DNA of 9,467 bases, from assembly GCA_030840665.1 (NCBI GenBank), contig JAVEEB010000326.1, positions 1-9,467 of the forward strand. The letters run 5' to 3'. The DNA comes from Frankiaceae bacterium (GTDB lineage: Bacteria > Actinomycetota > Actinomycetes > JAVEEB01). How positions within the stretch are numbered: position 1 is the first letter of the stretch; the number at the start of each line of letters is the position of its first letter. The notes below the pieces were generated by a model. It made no database searches. It worked only from the letters and a program-made list of their open reading frames with translations, and was not told where the DNA came from. The position numbers and the translations under genes were made by a program. Below, piece after piece: positions 1-8,840 of the stretch.

Positions 1-33
1 CCGGTGCTGCGCACCGGGCCCCTCGTCGACGAG
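1..33 (-). terminator. Hairpin and palindrome after the secreted-protein gene
   Basis: Bases 1-17 form a perfect inverted repeat, CCGGTGC-TGC-GCACCGG, with a 7-bp stem and a 3-base loop. Bases 22-33 (CTCGTCGACGAG) are a 12-bp perfect palindrome. Both lie just past the TAA stop (43-45) of the minus-strand gene, so a transcriptional end is the natural reading. No T-tract is visible on the minus strand because the window ends here. GC-rich hairpins without a clear U-tract are common in actinobacteria. The termination role is inferred from position and structure. Confidence 0.55.
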
Positions 34-42
34 CGACTGGAG

Positions 43-2748
43 TTAGCTCACGCGGATGGCGTCGAGGTCGATGTTGTTGCCCTTCGACGCCGCGTTGCGC
101 GAGGTTGTCGTCACGAGCTGGAGGCTCTGACGGCCACCGTTGAGCGTTGCGCGGTACACGGTCTTGTTGCAGCTCGAGAAGGACTGGTAGAGGTCGATCG
201 ACGCTACGGTCGCGCCGTCGAGGACGACGTTGACCTTGCCCGACTGCGGGCCCTTGCACGCGATGACCGACACCGAGGTGCCCTTGACGTACACGAGGCC
301 CGTCGGACGGCTGCCCGCGCCGGAGCCCAGCACGGAGTCGAAGCTTGCACCCACGGCGTCTGTCGCGCGGTGGACGGACCACCACTGGAAGACGAGGGGG
401 GCGTTCTCCTGTGCCGTTCCAGCTCCGGTGACGAAGCGGTCGACATAGACCGCATGTCCCTTGGATGCCGAGTCCTTGACGCCGTTCACGACGACCGTGA
501 GGACGTGCCTGCCGGTGGACAGGCCGCTGACGGTCGTCATCCGCTTGTTCCACGTGACGGCCTTCGAGTAGAAGGACACCGACCCCGTCGTCCGGCCATC
601 CACCTTGATGGTGGCGTGTCCGCCGTCAGGGCCGCTGCGGCCGTAGATGGCGACCGAGGAACCCGAGAACATGAGCTGGACGGAGCTGCCGGTGTTGGCC
701 GAGCTGATGTACGCGCCGCCGCTGGCTTTTGCGCTGAGGCCCTTCGACCAGCTTTCCTTGATGTTCGTGCCGCCGCTGTCGATGACCACCGGCGCGCTGA
801 CGGGCATGGTGTCCGCGACACCCGCGTTACCGACCGTGTCCACGACCCCAGGGCCAACCCACGCAACGTAGGTCTCGCCCGCCGTGAGAGGGGCAGCGGG
901 CACAAATCGTGCGGTCTTCCCGTCGACGATGATGACGGTGCCGGCGACGTGCGCACCAGAGCCGGCGACTGCGACGCCGATGTTCGCCGGGGTGACGCCG
1001 TAGACCACCTCAGAGAACAGGATCGTCGCACCTCCGACGAGGGAGATGTTGTTCTGCAAGCTCGCGGTCGGCGGGACGGAGTCTTTCACGAACGTGCGGG
1101 TCGCGGACCAGGTCAGGTTGTGCCCTGACTGATCGACCGGTTGCACGCGCCAGTAGTACTTGCCGTCGCTGAACAGCGCGTCCGGCCGGGTGAACTGCGT
1201 GAAATCTGTCACGACTTCAAAGACCCCCGACAAGAACTTGGGGTCCGGTGACACCTGAAGCCGGTAGTTCTTCGCCTCCTGGAGCGGAGCTCCTGATGTG
1301 GCCAGGAAGTCCTTCCAGGTGAAGGTCATGGCAGGGGCCGTGACGATCGCGCCGTCCGCGGGTGTGTCGAGGACCGCAGGCGGCGTGCGCTTCGCGAACG
1401 TCGTGCCGTTGGTCCCCGTTGAACACTTCTGGCCCAGAGTTACTGATTTGCCGAGATCGATGAGACCAGTGGCCACGTTGCCGACGAGAAACGATGCCTG
1501 TGTGGCGCTCACCGAGGTGATGGTCAGGCCGGGCGCGACGGTCTTGCCCGCCGGCCCGTTGTAGGTCGTCCCGTTGTACGTGAACGTGACGGTGAGTGTC
1601 GGAGGGTCGATCTGAGTAACGGCGACCGTCCCAGTGCCGGTGTTGCAACCGACGATGTACCAGTGATAGCTCACGCCCGCCTGGTTGTCGAACAGCGAGT
1701 CGTGTGGAGTGAATTGCGGGCCCGCCACCACGAATGCGCGTTGCACGTTCAGCATGCCGCTGTCCAGACTGATGATCAGCTGGTAGACGCGGGCCTGCGG
1801 GACGGCCGGCCACGAGAACGTCGGGGTGTCCGTGCAGGTGATGGTGCAGTTGACGGTCGCCAACGTCGCGGGCGTCGTGGGGGCTCCCGGCGGGCTCGCC
1901 TGGTAGGACACGGAGAAGACGGGGCTCCACGGGCCGCAGGTGACATTCTTTATGTCGCAGCCTTCGGTCAGTCGCGGATCGGTGTCCGCTCCGAGTGTGG
2001 CCTCGTCGGTTCCGTTGACTGCCCGCACTCGGTAGGACCAGTCGTGAATTCCATCACCGTCGGTGTCCGCCTTGCCTGAGAACGTCTTCAGGTCCATCGC
2101 GCACGCACCGTCGCTGGGGTCCTCCTTGCCGATGCTGTCGTACGGCGTGTAGCTGGTGTGGTTGGTGAAGCAGTCGACGCGCGCGTCGGGGCTGAAGTTG
2201 CCCTCCGGGCCGTACTGGATCAGGTAGGCGGATGCCTCCGCAACCGGCGTCCACGACACCGACGGGTTCGCGTTGGTCGCAAACTGCGTGATCGTGGGCG
2301 CGCCAGTCCACTCGTGGTAGAAAACGCGCTCACTCGACCAATCCGTGTGGTGCCCGGCAGCATCCTCCGCGCGCACCCGCCAGAAGTAGGAGCCGTAGGG
2401 CAGCGTTACCGGCAGCACATACGTCGTGCCGACTGTGGTGCCCCCTGCCGGGAGAACGACCGTGTTGTTCGTCCAGTCGTCGTTGGGGGTGATCTCCACC
2501 ACATAGTGGTCGGTGTTGGCGACGGGCGACCAGTTCAGGACCACATCGACGAGTGGCTGGGATTCGTCGCGACTGTCCGGCGGTGAGACGAGTGCGGGAC
2601 CCGCCTTGCCCGACATGACGTCGACGACCGGCGGCGGCGTGCCGGCGGCAGCCGATGCGGCCGACCACGTCACGCCCGGGAGGACGCCAGCAATCAATAC
2701 AACTGTGGCAAGGCCAGCAACCCTTGCGCGCACCCGATTTGCCTTCAA
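43..2748 (-). CDS. Large secreted multidomain protein (FN3-like, Ig-like, tandem C-terminal repeats)
   Basis: I do not recognise this as a named protein. From the TTG at 2748 it is 901 residues long; GGAGGAG lies 5 bases upstream, which favours this start over a GTG 13 codons earlier. Residues 1-35 are a classical signal peptide: basic start, hydrophobic core, then an Ala-rich end (SAASAAA). Four fibronectin-III-like modules follow at about 52-144, 149-282, 287-392 and 452-555, recognised by recurring WSPVA and YYWRV/YFWRVRA strand motifs. The second carries the insert DTDGDGIHD (228-236), which resembles a calcium-binding loop. Residues 556-657 resemble the SbsA-type Ig-like (Big_5) domain. 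Residues 660-775 and 783-901 are two related beta-rich repeats. There are ten cysteines after the start, an even number compatible with disulfides. There is no LPXTG motif, C-terminal membrane helix or catalytic motif, so it is probably released or held non-covalently. An adhesive or carbohydrate-binding role is inference only. Confidence 0.85.
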   Translation of the reverse strand: MKANRVRARVAGLATVVLIAGVLPGVTWSAASAAAGTPPPVVDVMSGKAGPALVSPPDSRDESQPLVDVVLNWSPVANTDHYVVEITPNDDWTNNTVVLPAGGTTVGTTYVLPVTLPYGSYFWRVRAEDAAGHHTDWSSERVFYHEWTGAPTITQFATNANPSVSWTPVAEASAYLIQYGPEGNFSPDARVDCFTNHTSYTPYDSIGKEDPSDGACAMDLKTFSGKADTDGDGIHDWSYRVRAVNGTDEATLGADTDPRLTEGCDIKNVTCGPWSPVFSVSYQASPPGAPTTPATLATVNCTITCTDTPTFSWPAVPQARVYQLIISLDSGMLNVQRAFVVAGPQFTPHDSLFDNQAGVSYHWYIVGCNTGTGTVAVTQIDPPTLTVTFTYNGTTYNGPAGKTVAPGLTITSVSATQASFLVGNVATGLIDLGKSVTLGQKCSTGTNGTTFAKRTPPAVLDTPADGAIVTAPAMTFTWKDFLATSGAPLQEAKNYRLQVSPDPKFLSGVFEVVTDFTQFTRPDALFSDGKYYWRVQPVDQSGHNLTWSATRTFVKDSVPPTASLQNNISLVGGATILFSEVVYGVTPANIGVAVAGSGAHVAGTVIIVDGKTARFVPAAPLTAGETYVAWVGPGVVDTVGNAGVADTMPVSAPVVIDSGGTNIKESWSKGLSAKASGGAYISSANTGSSVQLMFSGSSVAIYGRSGPDGGHATIKVDGRTTGSVSFYSKAVTWNKRMTTVSGLSTGRHVLTVVVNGVKDSASKGHAVYVDRFVTGAGTAQENAPLVFQWWSVHRATDAVGASFDSVLGSGAGSRPTGLVYVKGTSVSVIACKGPQSGKVNVVLDGATVASIDLYQSFSSCNKTVYRATLNGGRQSLQLVTTTSRNAASKGNNIDLDAIRVS

Positions 2749-2753
2749 CGTAA

Positions 2754-2760
2754 CTCCTCC
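2754..2760 (-). promoter_or_regulatory. Strong ribosome binding site that fixes the TTG start
   Basis: Read on the minus strand this is GGAGGAG, followed by 5 bases and then TTG at 2748-2746. The upstream in-frame GTG at 2787 has no comparable site, and it would put 13 extra residues, including a cysteine, in front of a normal signal peptide. The TTG start is therefore preferred. Confidence 0.8.
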
Positions 2761-2774
2761 GACCGCTGTGCGAC

Positions 2775-2810
2775 ACACATGTGTCACCTGACTGCCGTTG
2801 GCATCGGCAG
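2775..2810. promoter_or_regulatory. Two inverted repeats between divergent genes (candidate operators)
   Basis: The 139-base gap between the secreted-protein gene and pepQ contains ACACATGTGT (2775-2784, perfect 10-bp palindrome) and CTGCCG-TTGGCAT-CGGCAG (2792-2810, 6-bp arms around 7 bases). They are 7 bases apart and lie closer to the secreted-protein start than to the pepQ start. I could not place convincing -35/-10 pairs for either gene. A regulatory role is inferred only from symmetry and location. Confidence 0.35.
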
Positions 2811-2887
2811 ATCAGCAGGGACTCCCGTTACGCCGGATGGGTGTATGGCGCAGACTGGTTGGACTAGTGACAGACAGGGGCCGTCGC

Positions 2888-3958
2888 GTGACGTACGAGC
2901 AGTACAGCTCCCGGCGGCTCGCCGTCAGCGGCGCGCTGGCGGAGCGCGGATGCGACGCCGTCCTCGTGACCGCACCGGTCAACGTCCGCTACCTGACCGG
3001 CTTCACGGGGAGCAACGGTGCGGTCCTGCTGACGCGCGACTCCGTGTCTCTGGCAACGGATGGCCGGTACGACGAGCAGGCACAACGCGAGACGGGGCTG
3101 ACACCCACCATCACGCGAGCGCTGCTGCGAACGCTGGTGACCGACGCCCGCACTTCCGGCGCCCGTTCTCTCGCGATCGAGCGCGACCACGTGACCCTCG
3201 CGCACTTCGAGGCCATCGCGGACGCGGCGGAAGGCGAGCTCACCCTGACACCCTGTGCCGGGCTGGTCGAAAACGAGCGGATGCGCAAGGACGAAACGGA
3301 GCTCGGGTGCCTGCGTCGTGCGGCCGCGATCGCGGACGCTGCTTTCACTGCGGTCAAGCAAACAGTGTCACCGGGCATGACCGAACGCGAGTTGGCCGAT
3401 GCGCTGGAGGAAGCCATGCGGCGCGGCGGCGCCGACGCGCCGGCCTTTGCCACCATCGTCGCCGCGGGAGTCAATGGGGCCGAGCCGCACCACCAGCCCA
3501 CGAGTTACGCCCTTGCACTGGGGGATCTGGTGACCGTCGACATGGGCGCCCGCGTCGATGGTTATCACTCGGACATGACGCGCACGTTCGCAGTGGGTCC
3601 GGTCGATGATTGGCAGCGCGAGCTGTACGGACTCGTCGACGCGGCCCAGCGAGCGGGCTGTGCAGCAGTCGTCGCCGGCGCCGGCACCGCCGAGGTTGAC
3701 GCCGCCGCTCGCGCAGTCATCGAGAACGCGGGCCACGGTGAGCATTTCGTCCACGGAGTGGGTCACGGCGTGGGGCTGCAGATCCACGAGTCACCCATGC
3801 TCTTCGGGGCCAGCGAGGTCGTCCTCGCCGACGGCATGGTCGTGACCGTCGAGCCGGGCATCTACGTGCCGGGACGCGGCGGTATCCGTATCGAGGACAC
3901 GCTGATCGTTTCGGCCGACGCCCCAGAGGTCATCACCCGCGCCGCCCGGGGGTTGTGA
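2888..3958 (+). CDS. pepQ: Xaa-Pro aminopeptidase/dipeptidase, M24 family
   Basis: A cytoplasmic metallopeptidase that cleaves peptides at Xaa-Pro bonds. The 356-residue length fits the family. An N-terminal creatinase-like domain (about 1-130, with [12 protein letters not shown] early on) precedes the pita-bread catalytic domain. All five expected metal ligands are visible: D218 in VTVDMGA, D229 in HSDMTRT, H293 in GVGHGVG, E322 in VEPGIY and E336 in IRIEDT. The PHH motif (H201, H202) and the IHE motif (H300, E301) are also conserved. The GTG at 2888 is chosen because AGGGG (2876-2880) lies 7 bases upstream; the frame stays open back to 2798, but that extension is not family-like. efp begins 94 bases downstream, the pairing seen in mycobacteria and other actinobacteria. 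Aminopeptidase P and prolidase cannot be told apart here, so the symbol follows the mycobacterial neighbour convention. Confidence 0.93.
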   Translation: MTYEQYSSRRLAVSGALAERGCDAVLVTAPVNVRYLTGFTGSNGAVLLTRDSVSLATDGRYDEQAQRETGLTPTITRALLRTLVTDARTSGARSLAIERDHVTLAHFEAIADAAEGELTLTPCAGLVENERMRKDETELGCLRRAAAIADAAFTAVKQTVSPGMTERELADALEEAMRRGGADAPAFATIVAAGVNGAEPHHQPTSYALALGDLVTVDMGARVDGYHSDMTRTFAVGPVDDWQRELYGLVDAAQRAGCAAVVAGAGTAEVDAAARAVIENAGHGEHFVHGVGHGVGLQIHESPMLFGASEVVLADGMVVTVEPGIYVPGRGGIRIEDTLIVSADAPEVITRAARGL

Positions 3959-3984
3959 GCAGCCGCGGTTTCCTCGCCGCTTGG

Positions 3985-3990
3985 TAGCAT
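3985..3990 (+). promoter_or_regulatory. Candidate -10 box for efp-nusB
   Basis: TAGCAT fits the actinobacterial TANNNT -10 pattern and sits 62 bases upstream of the efp ATG, in the 94-base gap after pepQ. I see no good -35 at 16-18 bases. No strong terminator separates pepQ from efp, so read-through from pepQ is also possible. Confidence 0.35.
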
Positions 3991-4052
3991 CGCCCCGGAC
4001 CAGCGGTTGCCACGTGCCCGCGACACCGGCAGTGCCCGATAGAGAGATCACC

Positions 4053-4619
4053 ATGGCAACGACGAACGACTTGAAAAACGGCCTGACCCTCGACATCGAC
4101 AGTGTCCTGTGGACTGTCATCGACTTCCAGCACGTCAAGCCGGGCAAGGGCGGCGCCTTCGTGCGCACCAAGCTCAAGAACGTCATGACGGGCCAGGTCG
4201 TCGATCGCACCTTCAACGCCGGCCTGAAGATCGAGACGGCCACCGTCGACAAGCGCGAGATGCAATACCTATACGCCGACGGCGACGCCCATGTCTTCAT
4301 GGACACGGACACGTTCGACCAGGTGCACATCGGCGACGCCACCCTCGGTGACGCCCGCAACTTCCTGCTGGAAAACCAGACCGCGACCGTTGCCATGCAC
4401 GAGGGCATCCCGCTGTACGTCGAGCTCCCGGCCTCGGTCGAGCTCACGGTGCAGCACACCGACCCAGGCCTGCAGGGCGACCGGTCCACGGGCGGCACCA
4501 AGCCGGCGACCCTCGAGACCGGTCACCAGATCCAGGTGCCGCTGTTCGTCAACACGGGCGACAAGCTCAAGGTCGACACCCGCGAAGGCGGCCGCTACAT
4601 CAGCCGCGTCACCAACTAG
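4053..4619 (+). CDS. efp: Translation elongation factor P
   Basis: EF-P binds between the ribosomal P and E sites and relieves stalling at polyproline stretches. The 188-residue product has the full three-barrel length. The N-terminal domain carries the loop KPGKGGAF with lysine 32 at the tip, the position that other bacteria modify. The C-terminal barrel keeps the family signature, seen here as [20 protein letters not shown]. The ATG at 4053 gives the family-typical N-terminus; the frame opens upstream, but that part does not look like EF-P. A weak purine stretch (AGAGAGA, 4041-4047) serves as ribosome binding site. The stop overlaps the nusB start by one base, so the two are probably co-translated. 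No modification-enzyme gene (epmA/epmB or earP type) is in the window, which is expected for an actinobacterium. Identification is secure. Confidence 0.97.
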   Translation: MATTNDLKNGLTLDIDSVLWTVIDFQHVKPGKGGAFVRTKLKNVMTGQVVDRTFNAGLKIETATVDKREMQYLYADGDAHVFMDTDTFDQVHIGDATLGDARNFLLENQTATVAMHEGIPLYVELPASVELTVQHTDPGLQGDRSTGGTKPATLETGHQIQVPLFVNTGDKLKVDTREGGRYISRVTN

Positions 4620-5053
4620 TGGCTGCTCGCAGCAAGGCGCGCAAGCGCGCGCTCGACATCCTTTTCGAGGCTGAGCAGCGCGGGCTCTCCGCGTTGCCCC
4701 TGCTGCGCGACAGGTTGCCGGTGGCCGACCCGCCGATCTCCGAGTACGCGGTGTCGCTCATCGAAGGCGTCGTCGCCCACCAGGCGCGCATCGATGAACT
4801 GCTGTCGTCGTACGCCATCGATTGGACGCTCGACCGGATGCCGCCCGTCGACCGGGCGGTGCTCCGGATCGCGGTGTTCGAGCTGTTGTGGGTCGATGAT
4901 GTGCCCGACGCCGTGGTCGTCAGCGAGGCTGTCGAACTCGCGACGGCGCTGTCGACGGACGAGTCGCCGCGCTTCATCAACGGGATGCTCGGCCGCATGT
5001 CCGACGACAAGCCACTGCTCGTAGCGCCCGTCGCCGGGCCCGACGAGGCCTAG
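4619..5053 (+). CDS. nusB: Transcription antitermination protein NusB
   Basis: NusB binds boxA RNA together with ribosomal protein S10 (NusE) and promotes complete transcription of rRNA operons. The 144-residue product is all-alpha with family features: the basic RNA-binding start (residues 3-10, ARSKARKR, leading into ALDILFEAEQRG), the central segment containing DRMPPVDRAVLRIAVFEL, and the late helix SPRFINGMLGRM. It starts with a GTG that shares its first base with the last base of the efp TAG stop, and no good ribosome binding site is visible, so expression probably depends on coupling to efp. Its TAG stop lies within the same CTAG as the bldD stop on the other strand. The short tail after the last helix (VAPVAGPDEA) is probably disordered. 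Confidence 0.95.
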   Translation: MAARSKARKRALDILFEAEQRGLSALPLLRDRLPVADPPISEYAVSLIEGVVAHQARIDELLSSYAIDWTLDRMPPVDRAVLRIAVFELLWVDDVPDAVVVSEAVELATALSTDESPRFINGMLGRMSDDKPLLVAPVAGPDEA

Positions 5054-5544
5054 CTCAGCGCCTCGATCGCGCGCCGGGCCTCGGCGTCGAGCACGCCCCA
5101 GGCAATGAGCTGCTCGGTGATCGCGGTCGGCGACGTGTCGTAGATGACGGCGAGGGAGCGCAGGTCCTCGTGGCGAATCGAGAGGACCTTGCCGTTGTAG
5201 TCGCCGCGCTGGGCCTGGATGGTGCGGGCGTAGCGGGCCAGGGGAGCCGCGTCGGACGCCGGGACCGTGTTGAGGCGCTCGAGGTCGAGGATCAGCTTCG
5301 CTGCCGGCTCGTTGCCGCCATACGCGGCGCCATCGGGCAGCAGCTCGCTGACGGGCACCCCGTAGAACTCGGCCAATTCGGCCAGCTTTGCCACGGTCAC
5401 TGACCGGTCGCCGCGTTCGTATGAACCGACGACGACCGCCTTCCACTTTCCTGAGGACTTTTCCTCCACGCCGTGCAGGGACAAGCCCTGCTGGGTGCGG
5501 ATCGCGCGCAGTCGTGCGCCTAGTGCTCTGGCGTAGTCGGTCAT
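5050..5544 (-). CDS. bldD: BldD-type transcriptional regulator, c-di-GMP responsive
   Basis: A cytoplasmic DNA-binding regulator of 164 residues. Residues 1-75 are an XRE-type helix-turn-helix domain: LGARLRAIRTQQGLSL, then the recognition region around WKAVVVGSYERGDRSV, then LAEFYGVPVSELLP. The C-terminal domain contains RGD (113-115), eight residues, then RHED (124-127). That is the RGD-X8-RXXD motif shown in Streptomyces BldD to bind tetrameric c-di-GMP, which drives dimerisation and DNA binding. The ATG at 5544 is preferred because GGAG lies 6 bases upstream and the product then begins as BldD does; the frame is open upstream to 5655. Streptomyces has the same neighbours, nusB on one side and pyrR on the other. 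An operator and promoter upstream point to autorepression. In Streptomyces BldD holds back sporulation genes; what it controls here cannot be told from the window. Confidence 0.95.
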   Translation of the reverse strand: MTDYARALGARLRAIRTQQGLSLHGVEEKSSGKWKAVVVGSYERGDRSVTVAKLAELAEFYGVPVSELLPDGAAYGGNEPAAKLILDLERLNTVPASDAAPLARYARTIQAQRGDYNGKVLSIRHEDLRSLAVIYDTSPTAITEQLIAWGVLDAEARRAIEALS

Positions 5545-5615
5545 GTGTGTCTCCGTCGGGCCGTGGGTCAACGAGCTGGCCGGCGTCGGTCTCACTACTG
5601 GCTCGCCCTTGGGAC

Positions 5616-5636
5616 CGCGCCGAATGTCTCGGCGCG
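5616..5636 (-). promoter_or_regulatory. Strong hairpin in the predicted bldD leader
   Basis: The bases form CGCGCCGA-ATGTC-TCGGCGCG on the plus strand, a perfect 8-bp stem with a 5-base loop. On the minus strand it lies 72 bases upstream of the bldD ATG and about 47 bases after the predicted transcription start. It has no T-tract. It may affect transcript stability, attenuate transcription or bind a protein. The structure is seen in the sequence; the function is unknown. Confidence 0.5.
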
Positions 5637-5675
5637 AAGTGACCGGTTTACCCATGGGGTCAAAGCCTCGCCTTG

Positions 5676-5690
5676 GTTACGCAGAGTAAA
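5676..5690. promoter_or_regulatory. BldD operator (autoregulatory site)
   Basis: GTTACGCAGAGTAAA matches the published Streptomyces BldD box, NTNACNC(A/T)GNGTNAN, at every fixed position. It is centred on base 5683, where the predicted bldD transcript would start, immediately downstream of the -10 box. BldD bound here should block initiation at its own promoter, as known for Streptomyces. It is the only full match I noticed in the intergenic regions. Confidence 0.82.
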
Positions 5691-5718
5691 CGGTACGACC
5701 GTCACGCTACGCAGTCAA
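5690..5718 (-). promoter_or_regulatory. bldD promoter
   Basis: On the minus strand, TTGACT (5718-5713) and TACCGT (5695-5690) are separated by exactly 17 bases. This fits the housekeeping sigma pattern of actinobacteria (TTGACN, 16-18 bases, TANNNT). The start site is expected near 5683, giving a leader of about 139 bases. The -10 box touches the BldD operator at base 5690. Confidence 0.7.
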
Positions 5719-5761
5719 GGCTGCGAACGGCTGCACCGAAATCTCGCGAACGTACGCCCAA

Positions 5762-5778
5762 ACGGCCTACTCGGCCGT
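5762..5778. repeat. Small inverted repeat upstream of the bldD promoter
   Basis: ACGGCC-TACTC-GGCCGT forms a 6-bp perfect stem with a 5-base loop. It lies 44 bases upstream of the bldD -35 box and 158 bases upstream of the pyr extended -10. It could be a protein-binding site, but arms this short arise easily by chance in GC-rich DNA. Confidence 0.25.
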
Positions 5779-5935
5779 GTCGACCGGGCGATAAATCCCG
5801 ACAATTCGACGCTTATGTATGGCACGGTGCGTATTCGGAAGGTTGGCGTACGAACTCTCCGTCAGCACTGGTCGGCCACCGGCACACTCGCGCGCCGACA
5901 GCTTGGACCGTCCCTCCGTCAGCGAGGCGCATCCC

Positions 5936-7550
<1,615 letters not shown>

Positions 7551-7554
<4 letters not shown>

Positions 7555-8840
7555 CCGACTGGCTCCTGCGACAGGTCCGCCCGTTGGGCGGCGATGTCGT
7601 CGACATCCGCATCGTCGGCGGCGTCATCGCCGAGATCGGTCCGTCGCTGCCCGAGGGCGATTGTTCGGTGTACGAGGGCGGCTCGTCGCTCGTCGCACTG
7701 CCGGGCCTCGTCGACCTGCACACGCACCTGCGCGAACCCGGCCGCGAAGACGCCGAAACCGTCGAGACGGGCACCCGGGCGGCGGCGCTCGGCGGCTACA
7801 CGGCGGTCCACGCGATGGCCAACACGACCCCGGTCGCGGACGTCGCCGGCGTCGTCGAACAGGTGTGGCGCCTGGGTCGCGATGCGGGCTGGTGCGACGT
7901 CGCTCCGGTTGGTGCCGTGACGGTCGGCCTCGGCGGCGAACACCTCGCCGAGCTCGGCGCGATGGCCGAGTCGATCGCCCGCGTGCGTGTCTTTTCAGAC
8001 GACGGCAAGTGCGTGTCCGATCCGGTGCTGATGCGCCGCGCCCTCGAGTACGTGAAGGCTTTCGACGGCGTCATCGCCCAGCACGCGCAAGACCCGCGGC
8101 TCACCGAGGGCGCCCAGATGAACGAGGGCGTCGTGTCCGCGCGCCTCGGCCTCGCCGGTTGGCCCGCCGTCGCCGAGGAGGCCATCATCGCCCGCGACTG
8201 CCTGCTCGCCGCTCACGTCGGCAGCCGGCTGCACGTCTGCCACCTCTCGACCGCCGGTTCGGTCGAGATCATCCGGGCCGCGAAGGCGAAGGGGTGGGAC
8301 GTCACGGCCGAAGTCACCCCGCACCACCTGGTGCTCACCGAGGACCTGGCCGCGACGTACGACCCGACGTACAAGGTCAATCCGCCCCTGCGCACCGCGG
8401 CCGACGTCGAGGCCCTGCGGGATGCGCTCGCCGACGGGACCATCGACGTCGTCGCCACCGACCACGCGCCGCACCCCGTCGAGGACAAGGAGACCGACTG
8501 GACCGCGGCCGCCTTCGGCATGACCGGCCTCGAGACCGCGCTCGGCATCGTCGCGGAGACGATGGTCGCGACCGGCCGTCTCGATTGGGCGGGTGTCGCC
8601 GACCGCATGTCGATCGCGGCCGCGCGCATCGGCCGGCTCGCCGACCACGGAAGGCCGATCGCGGTCGGCGAACCCGCCAACCTGACGTTGATCGACCCCG
8701 ACGCCGCGTGGACCGTCGATCGCGCTCAACTCGCCTCGCGCAGTACCAACACTCCGTACGCCGGCCGCAGTTTGCCGGCCCGGGTCGTCGCCACGTTCCT
8801 GCGTGGCCGCCCGACCGTTCTCGATGGGAAGCCCGCATGA
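7551..8840 (+). CDS. pyrC: Dihydroorotase, type I
   Basis: Cyclises N-carbamoyl-L-aspartate to dihydroorotate in a zinc amidohydrolase barrel. The 429-residue length fits type I enzymes. Visible active-site residues are H57 and H59 with R61 (HTHLREP), N91, the aspartate of FSDDGK (150-151) that replaces the carboxylated lysine of type II enzymes, H178 (AQHAQD), H231 (VCHLSTAG), N277 (KVNPPLR) and D304 with H308 (ATDHAPH). The ATG at 7551 is set by AAGGAG (7538-7543), 7 bases upstream, and by the ATGA overlap with the pyrB stop; the frame is open far upstream within pyrB, but that part is a shadow reading. The stop makes another ATGA overlap with the next gene. Confidence 0.97.

Noticed and set aside
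4..1128. Long plus-strand open frame (374 codons) opposite the secreted-protein gene
   Set aside because: Composition is Arg/Ala/Asp-rich as expected for an antisense shadow in GC-rich DNA. It has no ribosome site or recognisable motif, and the opposite strand encodes a coherent secreted protein.
2779..3609. Alternative plus-strand frame across pepQ
   Set aside because: It has shadow-like Arg/Gly/Pro-rich composition, while the overlapping frame carries every M24 metal ligand.
5683..5688. TACTCT within the BldD operator as the bldD -10 box
   Set aside because: The only good -35 (TTGACT) would then be 24 bases away; TACCGT at 17 bases fits much better.
5701..5712. A second BldD box at GTCACGCTACGC
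   Set aside because: Only the left half matches the consensus; the right half fails at the required G and GT positions.
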